NCBI GenBank assembly: GCA_021401465.1 | Contig: JADDMT010000074.1 | Location: 62,001-126,000 of the forward strand | Origin: Teratosphaeria epicoccoides | Lineage: Eukaryota > Ascomycota > Dothideomycetes > Mycosphaerellales > Teratosphaeriaceae | Length of the DNA stretch: 64,000 nt | Direction of reading: 5' to 3' | In this document: piece after piece, positions 44,356 to 54,492 of the stretch | Position numbering within the stretch: the first letter of the stretch is position 1 | How the letters are laid out: every line of letters starts with the position of its first letter | The notes under the pieces: generated by a model | What the model was told of the DNA's origin: nothing | Seen by the model: the letters and a program-made list of their open reading frames with translations, nothing else | Database searches by the model: none | Translations under genes and position numbers: made by a program

Positions 44356-45029
44356 GACGCCCATGATAGCATGCAGGGTTGGGAGACTGCGGCGTTGGCT
44401 GGCGAGCAAAATAATTGAAAAGAGAAACCCATGTGGAGACCGCGAGCATATCGTGACGACCAAGTCAACATGATCAGCGTGTCACAAGCCAGTGATATGA
44501 ACATCAATCATGTCACCCAGCATGACTGCTGAGTCAACAAAGTTGGGACGTCGTAAGTGTGCGCACTGGCGTCTGGAAAGCCCTCGCCTTGACTGAGGTA
44601 GTATCGAGCGGCAAGTAATTTGAAATGTCGCATGTCTACGGTGACACTGAGGCGGATTGACTACTGTACTTTCTGCCATGCAGCAGAGCTTATATAGTCA
44701 TTTCACGCCATAGCGAGGCCATCGACCATACGCCATCCCATGCTCATCGTGCGGGCCAGGTGCCCTGGTGCTGCCGGGCCCACTCTCCCGCGCATCATAC
44801 GAATCGGCCGTGGGCAAAGGTAACATCTTGACGAAGCATTAGTGTACAAGGCCCACCGAAGTCGTGAGGTTGGCCCCGGCGGATCCTTCGACATGTTCCC
44901 GTTTCACAAGGACGGAATCAAGCACTGTTGCCGTGTTCCCGTATCAAACTGTGGCGATTTTGGAGCAGGCATCTACACTACTGTCCATGTCTTTACAGTC
45001 AGTCTTCAGCACCCTCCAACTTTGTCACA
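44356..45029. other. Intergenic, 674 bp
   Basis: Upstream of the GH72-like gene. A TTATATAG word near 44691 is the only promoter-like feature seen. No gene. Confidence 0.4.
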
Positions 45030-46385
45030 ATGTCTGACAAGCACAGACACCCAATGGTCAGCGTCCCTGTCACTCTCAGAGGGAATTACTTCATGCGCGG
45101 CGATGAGAGATTTCTCATCAAAGGCATCTCGTACAACCCCAGATATCCCCCAACGTCCAATAACGACGGAGATGAAGACAGGTACCAAGATCCCCTCGCC
45201 AGCACCCGCCTCGACGACCTGAAGAAAGACATCCCTCTTCTACACGAACTCGGGCTGAATGCCATCTCAGTCACCAGTCTTCACCCGTCGAACGATCACT
45301 CAGGAGCCCTGAAATTGCTCGAGGATGCAGGAATCTACGTCCTCGTCAAGGTGCTCACGCACCTCCACGCTCCACGCCATGTACCCGGGACTCCCATTCC
45401 CGGCAATTCGGCCTCCGACCCGCAATCGCTATATACTCTCGCTTCCCTCAAACCCACACTTGAACTCGTCGACGAGCTAGCAGACCATCCTAACGTGCTC
45501 GCCGTCACAGTGTCAGCCGATGCAATCGGCACGGCTGCAGACACTCGACTCGCTCCTATCGTCCGGGCATGCGTCCGCGACATCAAGAACTTCCTCCGCC
45601 TTCGCGGTGGCCGACAGATTCCCGTGGGCGCGACGACAGGCTTCCGCCTGATGGTCTTTCAGGGGCTCATCCAGTACTTGGCCGCAGGCGAGCCCGTCTC
45701 TCGTGCAGACTTTTTTGGGCATGACTGTTGGACCTGGGCTGGGCCTAACTCTTCCTTTCAGATATCTGGATGGAAGAATATGGTGGAAATGGTGAGGGAT
45801 CTTTCGCCGATACCTATGCTGCTTGCGGCATATGGCACTAATATTCATAAGCCGAGGACGTGGGAGGAGGTCAAATGTCTGTACAGTCCGGACATGACAG
45901 GGACGTATAGTGGAGGCTTCGCTCATACGTATTTTGAGAATCGGTTCCGGTACGGCGTTGTTGAGGCGAAGGAGGGCGGGGAGAGGAAGAAGAGGGCACG
46001 TGAGTTCGATGCTTTGGGGGATAGTTTCAGAGAAGTGAACGCGAGAGCGACGGAGGAGGTCATGGTGGAGCATGCCAGGGATTATGAGGGGTGGAGGGGA
46101 GATTTTCCTGAGGCGGGTGGGCAAGGCAGATGGCCTCTCGAATCTGGAGAAGTGATACCGGAGTTTCCTGGGGACATGGACAGGATGGTTGAAAGAGTCA
46201 CAGCGGCGAGACGTCGTAGGGGCAGGTGGCTCAGGTGAATCACTGGATAAATGCTCTTCTCGATGGTGTATGCATGCTAATGACAGCGTTGCAGAAACGG
46301 AGATGGCGAGGCTGATGATGCGGACTCAGCGCCAATAATGGATGACATGGGCGACTTGCAAATTGGGGAGGGAGCAGAGAGGTGA
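45030..46385 (+). CDS. GH72 (Gas/Gel)-like protein lacking catalytic glutamates
   Basis: Two exons (45030-46234 and 46295-46385; GTGAAT, GCTAATGAC branch region, TTGCAG) give 431 residues. The fold signature of beta-1,3-glucanosyltransferases is clear: RFLIKGISYNP, DPLAS...LKKDIPLLHELGLNAISV, LLEDAGIYVLVKV, CVRDIKNFLRLRGGRQIPVG, FFGHDCWTWAGPNSSFQISGW and LYSPDMTGTYSGGF. However, the proton-donor motif GNE is SAD (residues 162-164) and the nucleophile motif SEYG is AAYG (Ala267). The first position keeps an acid (Asp), the second keeps none. There is no signal peptide, no GPI signal and no Cys-rich module; the tail is acidic. A cytosolic, non-enzymatic relative is the simplest reading. Confidence 0.85.
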
Positions 46386-46612
46386 TGCCAGTACTGTAAT
46401 ATCAATATACATGTAGAGAGCAGTGGCGGAGACTCGAGAGTGTCTCGGACCCTGCATACATGTAACATGTATAGCCGGTCGGCGCTTGTCGCTCAAGTTG
46501 AAGCTTTGATCTCTTGTCTTTGAGCTTGCGGGAAACTTGTCCTCCATGCCTCTTCCACCTTTACGCACAAACACATTGGACTCGAGTTGATCCGTCTCAT
46601 CAACTCGCTACA

Positions 46613-47611
46613 ATGACCGAAGCTGAGCTTCCCGTGTCATACGAGGAGCTGGCGGAGCTCGAGGATGAGTTCGAAAGCATTGATGTCGAGATTATGCGCA
46701 AGCAGTACGAGCTCAGCAAACCCGCCTTCGCCAGACGCGCCAGAGCCGTTGCCCACATTGACAACTTCTGGCCGCTCGTGTTCGAGCAGTGCGGGCCCGA
46801 GATTGACGGCTTCATCACTCCCCAAGACTCGGAGCTCATCAACGCGCATTTGCTCAACTTTGAAGTTTCCCGGCCGGAGCTGGACGCGAACGGCGATGAC
46901 GCCCACCCTCGCACTCTCCGCGTCAAGTTCGAATTCAGCGAGAACCCGTACTTCGAGGAAAGGGCGCTGGACAAGACCTTCTACTACCGCCGTGCCAGCG
47001 ACGGCTGGACCGGTCTGGTGTCCGAACCTGTCAAAATCACGTGGAAGAAGGGGCGGGACTTGACGGAGGGCATGTCCGAGATGGTGCTCAGCTTGTGGGA
47101 GGCCAGGAAGAAAGCGGGTGATATGAGGAGCAAGACGGTGCCGGAGTATGCGGCGCTGGAGGAGAAGATGGAGAGTGTGACGGATTCGTCGTTCTTCAAT
47201 TGGTTTGGGTGGATCAGTAATAGGCGATATGTCAGTGCTGAAGAGAGCGAGAAGGCCACGAAAGAGTATCGAGCCAAGAGGGCGACGAGAGCGAATGGTG
47301 GAAAGGTTGATGAGAAAGAGGACAATGGCGAGGAGGACATGCTTGACGAGTATGACCAGAATGTCGAGATACATCCCGATGGAGAAGGACTGGCGGTCAG
47401 CTTAGCGGAGGAGCTGTGGCCGGGTGCGATCAGACTGTTCATGCAAGCGCAGCAAGACGACGAGGAGTTGAGCGAGGCAGATTTTGAGGACTTGGACGAC
47501 GAGGAAGACGCGGACGATCCGGTCGATATTCGAGCACTTGTTGGCAAAGGCCGAGGCCGAGAGAGCGCTGGAGGTGCCGCTGCGCCGCCGACGAAGAAGC
47601 AGAAGAAATGA
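46613..47611 (+). CDS. NAP/SET-family histone chaperone (Vps75-like)
   Basis: Single exon, 332 residues from MTEAELPVSYEELAEL. The frame is open upstream, but the conserved dimerisation helix begins here (ELEDEFESIDVEIMRKQYE). The earmuff domain shows FWPLVFEQCGPEIDGFITPQD, HLLNFEVSRPE, RTLRVKFEFSENPYFEERALDKTFYY and SSFFNWFGWISNRRY, a typical NAP fold. A very acidic C terminus (DDEELSEADFEDLDDEEDADD) and a basic end (PTKKQKK) follow. The dimerisation helix is short and the layout is closer to SET/Vps75 than to NAP1. It should bind H3-H4 or H2A-H2B and act in the nucleus; the C-terminal basic motif may be a localisation signal. Confidence 0.9.
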   Translation: MTEAELPVSYEELAELEDEFESIDVEIMRKQYELSKPAFARRARAVAHIDNFWPLVFEQCGPEIDGFITPQDSELINAHLLNFEVSRPELDANGDDAHPRTLRVKFEFSENPYFEERALDKTFYYRRASDGWTGLVSEPVKITWKKGRDLTEGMSEMVLSLWEARKKAGDMRSKTVPEYAALEEKMESVTDSSFFNWFGWISNRRYVSAEESEKATKEYRAKRATRANGGKVDEKEDNGEEDMLDEYDQNVEIHPDGEGLAVSLAEELWPGAIRLFMQAQQDDEELSEADFEDLDDEEDADDPVDIRALVGKGRGRESAGGAAAPPTKKQKK

Positions 47612-48018
47612 GGATTGCCCATGAGTTGACTCTCCCGACGGAAGGGATTACCGACGAAAGCGGTTGATTGTAATAGAGACTTGTAGAATATCCGCAGGGA
47701 GACAGTTTGAAGTTTTGGTAGCCCTAGAATGATTGCTACCGATGGTAGTGACGAAGCCTATTAGTATTCTCAAGTTATCAACCAAACATCGGCGAACACT
47801 GAGCATTGGGCCTGGGCCGCGCATGGTTAGCGCGTTGTCAGCTCTGTACCGCGGCTATACCAGAGCTCCTCTCGCCTCTTCCATGCTCGACTTGTATTGC
47901 CGAGCACTGGGATACTGCTTTGTAGTCGTCTTCTGCCGCCATGTAGCCTGCTCTTGGGCGAAGGTGAATGCCACCACCCCTGCCAGCTAAGTACTATTTC
48001 ATTGGCGACCTAGACACG
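47612..48018. other. Intergenic, 407 bp
   Basis: Between the histone chaperone and the CoA-transferase gene, which point the same way. Nothing further seen. Confidence 0.5.
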
Positions 48019-49294
48019 ATGACACCGAGTCCGCCGCTGAGCGGCACGAGAGTGCTGGAGTTTGCTGGGTTGGCTCCTGGTAGGCATCGAAAAAGCTGAC
48101 CTATAACCGCTGCTGCATTTTGACGCCCATATAGGCCCATTTGCCGGCCTCTTAATGGCAGATTATGGCGCCACGGTCCTGCGAGTCGATCGCGCCCATC
48201 CAAAGGCTCACACTGCGAGCCCTCCACCACCAACCCCGGATCACCTCGTCCGTCGCAAGAGTAGCATCACTGTCAACACCAAGACAGCGGCTGGAATCGC
48301 GTTGATCAAGAAGATCATCCCCCAGGTCGATGTAGTAATCGACCCCTTCCGGCCCGGCGTGCTCGAGAAAATGGGTCTTGGGCCCGATGAAGTACTGCTG
48401 AAGCTAAATCCGAGATTAATCGTTGCAAGAATGACGGGCTTTCGTCGAGATGGCAAATACAAGGACATGGCCGGTCACGACATCAACTATATCGCTGTCT
48501 CTGGCGTGCTGAGCATGATGGGTCGACAGCACGAGAAGCCGTATGCACCTGGCAACATTGTTGGAGACTTTGGTGGTGGAGGGGCGGTGTGCTTCATGGG
48601 AATCTTGCTGGCACTTATGCAGCGTGACCGCACGGGCTTGGGTCAAGTCGTGGAAGCCAACATGGTCGATGGCTCGGCGTACCTCGCAACAATGCCTAGG
48701 TTTTCCATGCAACACCCCACGTGGAACGCCGAGCGAGGCACGAACATGTTGGACGGTGGCGCGCCGTACTACGACACTTACGAGACGAAAGACGGCAAGT
48801 ACATGGCGGTGGGCGCGCTAGAGCCTCCGTTCTTCTCTGCGCTGCTCACAGGGCTCGATATTTCCGAAAGCCAAATCGGCGGCAACAGGCTGGACAAATC
48901 AACGTGGGCTCGGCAGAGGCGCCTGTACACTCGCCGCTTCAAGGAGAAGACTCGAGCCGAGTGGGAGGAAATATTCGATGCCACTGATGCTTGCTGTACT
49001 CCAGTCTTGACACAACAGGAGCTGGAGCAATCCGGCTTTGATCAGCGGCCGATTGTCACTCTGAAGAACTCGCCGGCTCACGCGATACAAGAAGGTGACG
49101 CAAATGAACGATCGGCGGCGAAAGGCCAGGGTGTTGGTGTCGAGGGGAGCGGATGGACCGAGAAAGGATTGTCACCTGGTGTAGGTGGCGAGGAAGTGCT
49201 GGTGCAGTGGATGGGCTGGAGTCGAGGTCGGCATTACGAGGTGCAAGACGGCGGTCTCATGTTCAAGGAGCCTGGGCGTCGGGCTAAGCTGTGA
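48019..49294 (+). CDS. CoA-transferase family III protein, alpha-methylacyl-CoA racemase type
   Basis: Two exons (48019-48079 and 48135-49294; GTAGG...ATATAG, CTGAC branch) give 406 residues. The start PLSGTRVLEFAGLAPGPFAG spans the splice site, followed by MADYGATVLRVDR, DVVIDPFRPGVLEKMGLGP, RMTGF, the AGHDINYIAVSG motif with the catalytic His, GQVVEANMVDGSAYL with an acidic active-site segment, and GAPYYDTYETKDGKYMAVGALEPPF. This is the CaiB/BaiF fold in its AMACR branch. Such enzymes epimerise 2-methylacyl-CoA esters for peroxisomal or mitochondrial beta-oxidation. The C-terminal 60 residues are variable, and no clear PTS1 is present (end RRAKL deviates from SKL but is related). Compartment uncertain. 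Confidence 0.9.
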
Positions 49295-49343
49295 GACGAT
49301 AGGCATTGGTGTTCTCATGCTCGTGTTCTGGTCTAGTACTGAT

Positions 49344-51240
49344 TTACAGGCCATACCGGAAGAACGGACTTTGATCGCCCATTTCCAACAGCTGCTGCTC
49401 TCCAATCCTCGCCGCAATGGCATCTTCGCCTTCGGCATCTACCATTCTTTGCCTCTTCGCGTTCTCGCGAACAAAGATCGTCCTCAAGATGAGAGTCAGT
49501 ATCATGGCAATGGCGCAAGCAGCAAGACCTGTCCCGTATCCCGCCGGATATCTTGGTTTCTGCGACTCCATGTACATGTTCGTGCCTGCAATGCCGCCAA
49601 ATTGGCCTACGCCTGTAATAAACGCGATACCGACTGCTCGCTTGGAGGACGGAGCTAGAGCGTTGGCTATGGCGCAACGGTCAGCAATACTCACGTTACG
49701 TTGGCCTAGCGAACGACGTACTTATCCATGCCAGGAGTGGCATTTTCACGGAGTATGTGCCAATGGCAATCGGGAAGAGAAAGAAGTACGTAAGCCCAGA
49801 TAATTGTTCATTATGAGGGATTGCCAGCTGGCCGATGAATCCAATGGCGGCTATGCTGAGACCGACAATGATCACCAAGGCGCGTTGTTGAAGCCGTTCG
49901 GATGCATATGCAAAAGTCAATGTGCCAATCGCCGCGCTGACATATATCGGTATCGTCATCAACTGCGCACGCTGGGCGGTGTACCCGAGCTGCTCGATGA
50001 TGGTAGGTGTAGTGGCTGTGAAGCCGAAGAGACACAGGATCGAGCAGATCTCGATCACCGCACCCACCCAGGCTTTGTAATCTTTGAGAGCAGCGAGCAC
50101 CAATTTGAGCTGCATCTTCTCGGTGTGAGTGACCCGTCCGTGTTCGGAACCAGTTTCTAAGGCTATTCGGTTGCTCATAAACTCCTTTTCCCTCTTGGTC
50201 AGGAACTTGGCCGTCTCGGGCGAGTCTGGAAGGTAGAACCATATTACACCGGACAGGGCGATCGGAATTAGACCCTCGATGATGAATCTGGTACAGAACG
50301 TCAGCGAGCGTGTTTGAGTGTAAGCGACCAACTCACATCCTGCACGTCAATGTCAGCTGAGATTTTCAACGATCGTGAGGTGGGAAAGCTACCATTGCCA
50401 GCCTCCAAGTCCATTTGTTCCATCCAGATCTGCAATCGCGTATGCCAAGAGACCGGAGACTGCACCAGAGATCGAGACAGAAGTAAACCAGATCGCCAAT
50501 CGAGAGCAGTATTCGTATCGCAAGTACCAGCAAGACAGAAGGTACGCTGCTCCAGGTCCAAATCCGGCCTGATACGTCCACGACGTCAGCCTGACCAGAG
50601 CCGCATCGATCCATGGAGCTCTCACATGCTCACCTCTGCGACACCGAGAAAGAAGCGTGCGGCGTAAAGTCCCCTGACGCTGCTCGTCAGCCCCATGAGC
50701 GTCGTGACCACTCCCCAGGCGAAAGCCAGCATAGCTAGCCATCTGTGCGGTGGCACAATCTTGAGCATTATGTTCGATGGAACTGGACTCGAGATGTTTT
50801 CATCAGCGCAGTTCTGCTCCCGAAGGACCACGACCGACTTTCAAAACAGCCGAAGGAAACGAGGAACAGTGAAGCGGCTGTATTGTATTGCAGGCCCGTC
50901 ATTTGCAGATCTCTTTGCATGCCGAGGATCTTCGCATTGCCTAGATTGCAGAATATTAGCTGTGTTCTTTGACTATGATACCGGCAGACTTGCCAATGTT
51001 CGATCGATCGATGTAGCTCACGAGCATCATGCCCGCCAGGAGAGGAATGAGGTGCCAGTCGACTTTTCGGACCGCCTGTTTCACTTCTTTCGGAGACAGA
51101 CTGGCGAGGCCTTCGGTGTGGCCTTCCTCTGCGGTGTTGAGTTCCTTCTCAGACACGCTTGAGGAGCCTTCGGACGCGCGCTCCATGGTTCGAATCTCCA
51201 TGTCCACGGCGGTCTTGGCTTTTCTGAACAGAAATGGCAT
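49344..51240 (-). CDS. MFS transporter, allantoate permease (Dal5/TNA1) family
   Basis: The best model has seven exons: 50994-51240, 50839-50940, 50634-50782, 50393-50568, 50337-50339, 49722-50287 and 49344-49666 (521 residues). All phases fit. Joined segments read DRSNIGNAKILGMQRDLQMT, LFLVSFGCFEIPSNIMLK, WGVVTTLMGLTSSVRGLYAARFFLGVAEAGFGPG, GGWQWIFIIEGLIPIALSG and KMPLLAWITNALAPSSKRAV, the canonical order of this family with 12 spans. Intron 1 is GC-AG. Exon 5 is 3 nt. Omitting exon 5 leaves a TGA, so it is required. The family imports anionic organic compounds (allantoate, nicotinate, other vitamins or carboxylates); the substrate is unknown. It is convergent with the CoA-transferase gene, only 49 bp between stops. 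Confidence 0.9.
50337..50339 (-). other. 3-nt micro-exon of the MFS permease gene
   Basis: The trinucleotide GAT lies between acceptor GACGTGCAG and donor GTGAGT. The flanking introns (50340-50392, 53 nt, and 50288-50336, 49 nt) each have a CTGAC branch site. With GAT included, TG|GAT|A reads Trp-Ile and restores WQWIFIIEG. Skipping it gives a stop codon. Confidence 0.75.
50941..50993 (-). other. GC-AG intron of the MFS permease gene
   Basis: 53-nt intron with donor GCAAGT and acceptor ATCTAG. Splicing continues DRSNIG into NAKILGMQRDL, as expected in the first transmembrane loop of the family. Unspliced, the frame stops after KEHS. Confidence 0.75.
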
Positions 51241-53651
51241 GATTGCAATGTAGAGCTGGCAGACAGTTGGGAGTCGATACCGAGACGGAACTGACTGTTA
51301 GCGGTAGAATCCGCTTTTATACTTCGAAGCATTTGTGTTCGCGGGGATGGGTGACTTTTTCTCGGAGAGTCATGATCGAAATCCAAATTCCTGGCGGTCA
51401 GTTTCGGCTGCCAGTCTCGTAGTCGCTGGAAGAGTTGCGCGCGAAGGCTTGGCAGAACGTACCCGGGGGTCGATGTCTGGTATCTCGTTTCATGCGCCAA
51501 GCCATAAAGCAAGAAATCTCCCGGGCATCAAGATTCAAGAGTGCCCCGAATGCGGTAATTCGGGGCATTTTTGCACTTGCATACAGCATTGCTACTAGAT
51601 AATAATAATGCGTGTATGCGCCGTCAATCCGGAACTGCGCCAGGATCGCAGCCTGCTATGGTATTACCTGCACAGATTGCTGAAATGCCGAAATATGCGA
51701 CACTTTTCTGGTGCATGACCTGACCGCCGAGATGTCTGTTCCTTGGTTCGAATGCCTTTTGGTCGAACAAGGCATGATCTACCGGCATCTTTTTGAGCCA
51801 CGAAGCTGTCATTCCGTCTAGAGCGAGGGGACGGCCGGCCAAACTAGCTTGTACCCTGAAGAGAACTTCGTCGTCTCCAACGAGCTGGATCAGGGTCTTC
51901 GTCAGGCTTCATGCTCATTATTGGGGGTATCCAGGTGAGTCCAAACGTCCAACGTCGCGGACCAAGGACGCGCGCTTTCCTTTGCATGGGCAACGCTGAC
52001 CAAAAGCTGCAGCAGCGCGTTGCGGTCGTGACTTGGCGCAGAGGGGCCACGGAATACGAACTGCCTGTCAGGCAGTTTTCCCGAGTTTGTTCGTACCTTA
52101 CTCTAAGTCTCAATTCTTGCTAGACAGCTCCGCGGCCAAACAGCCGTAGCGATAATGTCGAAGTTGTATGTCTCGGCCGTGGTAGAGTCGCGGCGTTGTG
52201 CACTGAGTTCGACGTTTCGTTCATCTGCAAGCTCGTGTTGATCATGACGGCTTGGCTGTTGCATGTGTGGTTGCGCATGTTATTGTCGAGTGCAGAAGGC
52301 GAAAGAAACACAATTAGTGGGCAATTGTCAATGCCGTCTGATTACTTAAGCAAGAGACAACTCACACTCGCGCTGCGTCATGCGACTTATACTTCACCGC
52401 GGCAATCTGTTGTAGAAGCCGCGGTAGCCCCTACAACGTTTATTTTGGATCGAGTCAGTCATTCTGTGATATAGACACGCTTGAGGAAACGCTCTAGAGG
52501 AATTGCTGTAACTGTCTAGATCTTGTGGCTCCATTCCACCAGCATCACTAGTGTCAATTGCTCCTTCACGTATCCGCATTCAGATATCTTCGGTTGTTCG
52601 GCTTTGAGCATCATGTCGGCGTCCTTTGGGCGATGAGTTGAACGCCTAACTGCAGCCAGCTCGCCAGGCTTTGTTCACCTTCCAGACACTAGGAGTGCAG
52701 GGAGAATTGTTTTTCGTGCAAGGGCGTGACTGACCATGATCTTTCAGAAAGGGAGTGATTCGCTCCTGGAGGGACTGTGGTGACTGACATCCATACACAC
52801 CTGTATCCCGAGCTTTTCGCCTTGGTCTGGAAAGCATTGCCCGTGCCCACCCGGTCTCCCGCTCTTCTCACAGTACTATTTGGAAGAAGAGATAAGTCAG
52901 CTTGAAGACCCGCCTTCAAAACGGCACTTCAGGAGGCCGCACATATCCCTGAGCCACGCAGGCGAAGAGAACTAGCATCAACGATGCGGACGTCATCTCA
53001 GTTTATTTTGTAGTGGGGCCGAGAGGCTATAAGAGGACTTTTCGTTGTTGTCGTTAGAATTGTTACCGCCTTTGAGGCTTGTTGGAGTGCCAGATGGGCA
53101 ACAAAATTTGTTATAAGGTTCGGCTCAGCAGATGGGATGAGTTGCCCAAGGATGTTGCATTCAAAAGCGGCACCGCCAGCTTGGTCGGTGATTTCAAAAG
53201 GTCAGCTAGAACTGCGGCCGAGCGCGATTGGCAAGATATAGTCAATAGGCAGCTCGTCGTATGAAGGACCTTGAATCATCTAAATCAACTCAGGTCTCAA
53301 TGCGAAAGATAGCAACGACCTTCCCCAATGGGCAGTTCATCATTTGTCGGCCCGCCAGAAGTAGGACGTCTACCGTGAGCAGCTTGTACCTGTATCGTAA
53401 GCTTCAAAGATGTGATAAGTCATGCTGTCAGTTCAAAAGACTAGTCAAGCGTTTGATAGGTAGAGTAAACACCTGAGAATCAGCCATTGCTCTAAATAAT
53501 GATCATAGTCCTTCTCAACAAGCATCCGACCACGCCGATAGATGAGCACGTGGACCAATCATTCATGCCCATTAGGTGACTAGGTAAGAGGCTGAAAGCA
53601 CCACTGCAGACTGGCTTGTCATAATTCTCGAATATGCTCAGGCCGAGCACA
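51241..53651. other. Gene-free stretch, 2.4 kb
   Basis: No recognised gene on either strand. Frames of up to 90 codons occur without domain character. Left part should be the permease promoter. This is the second largest empty stretch in the window. Confidence 0.45.
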
Positions 53652-54143
53652 CTATCCGAGCAACCTAGACCTTTCCGTGACCCTCTCCTGCTCACTCTCC
53701 TTGGTCACTTTCATAGCATTGCGCCTAAAGAAGCTGGTAAGGCGATTGCTTCGGCGCCACTGTCGTCCGACCCTCGTTCCATCCTCTTTGATTTCGAGCT
53801 CCCAGCCGTTCCATGTGCCGCTCCCAAAGATGCGATTCAGCTCCCTAATGCCGAGGAAGAAGCCCCAGATAAGAAACGCAGCTGCAACTGTGGCGAAGAC
53901 GGTAACTGTCACGGAGAGCAGTGTCGTGGTTGAACAGCCGCATCCCAAGGCTCTAGTCCGGAGTTCGAAGCGTTCACCGCGGAGTGGGCAGACGTCCGGT
54001 CTCGAAAGTGGCGTGAGCAAGTTGTTGACAGATACACATGTTGATGAAACTGGGCACCAGCCACAGCTGTGCGATGAGTGGGTGCATGAGTAGCAGTCTT
54101 GCTCCTTCCAGCAGGCATGATGATGATTCATGGCGTCCATCAT
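53652..54143 (-). CDS. PSI-domain single-pass membrane protein
   Basis: The frame has 163 residues from ATG 54143. It begins almost directly with a PSI (plexin-semaphorin-integrin) cysteine pattern: ACWKEQDCYSC, HSCGWCPVSSTCV, then RPDVCPLRGE. A single span follows (STTTLLSVTVTVFATVAAAFLIWGF, about residues 76-100), then a basic cytoplasmic tail with WNGWELEIKEDGTRVGRQWRR and ending SRLLG. PSI domains are small extracytoplasmic modules with disulphides, so a signal peptide is expected but not seen in this frame; a 5' exon is probably missing. A possible leader (MKASSFIIHSAV) lies near 54200 in another frame. Fungal relatives are vacuolar or cell-surface proteins of unknown role. Confidence 0.7.
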   Translation of the reverse strand: MMDAMNHHHACWKEQDCYSCTHSSHSCGWCPVSSTCVSVNNLLTPLSRPDVCPLRGERFELRTRALGCGCSTTTLLSVTVTVFATVAAAFLIWGFFLGIRELNRIFGSGTWNGWELEIKEDGTRVGRQWRRSNRLTSFFRRNAMKVTKESEQERVTERSRLLG

Positions 54144-54492
54144 GTGATCTCAGTGCTCTTGCGGACTGCCGAATGGATGATGAAGGAGGATGCTTTCATG
54201 TTGCTAACTTGCTGATGGAAGGCCTGCGGTCTTGATTGCCAATGCCGAATGACGAGCCCTTGACGCTCTAACCCCACTTGCATGTGATCCGTATCCAAGT
54301 GCGGCTACGTGGGCTGGAGAGTGGGTTGTGTTTTCACGGTGCACGATCTTGCGACAAAAAATCTGATACCTGGTCTTGTTCATAGCGTCTGTCAAGCGAT
54401 GATAGCAACGTATCGGGCGCACACCAACAAGTCGCGTATAACCTTCCTCCGTGACAAGGAGAACGGATAGCATTCACAACTCAACTTCGAAC
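54144..54492. promoter_or_regulatory. Divergent promoter region, PSI protein / MTHFR
   Basis: 349 bp between divergent starts; may also hold the missing first exon of the PSI gene. No obvious TATA element. Confidence 0.4.

Noticed and set aside
48019..51240. Small metabolic cluster (CoA-transferase plus permease)
   Set aside because: Two convergent genes only, no synthase or regulator; common housekeeping families, so a cluster is not supported.
51721..51780. tRNA-like GGTTCGAAT word
   Set aside because: No matching acceptor stem or A box at the right distance; no other tRNA signals found.
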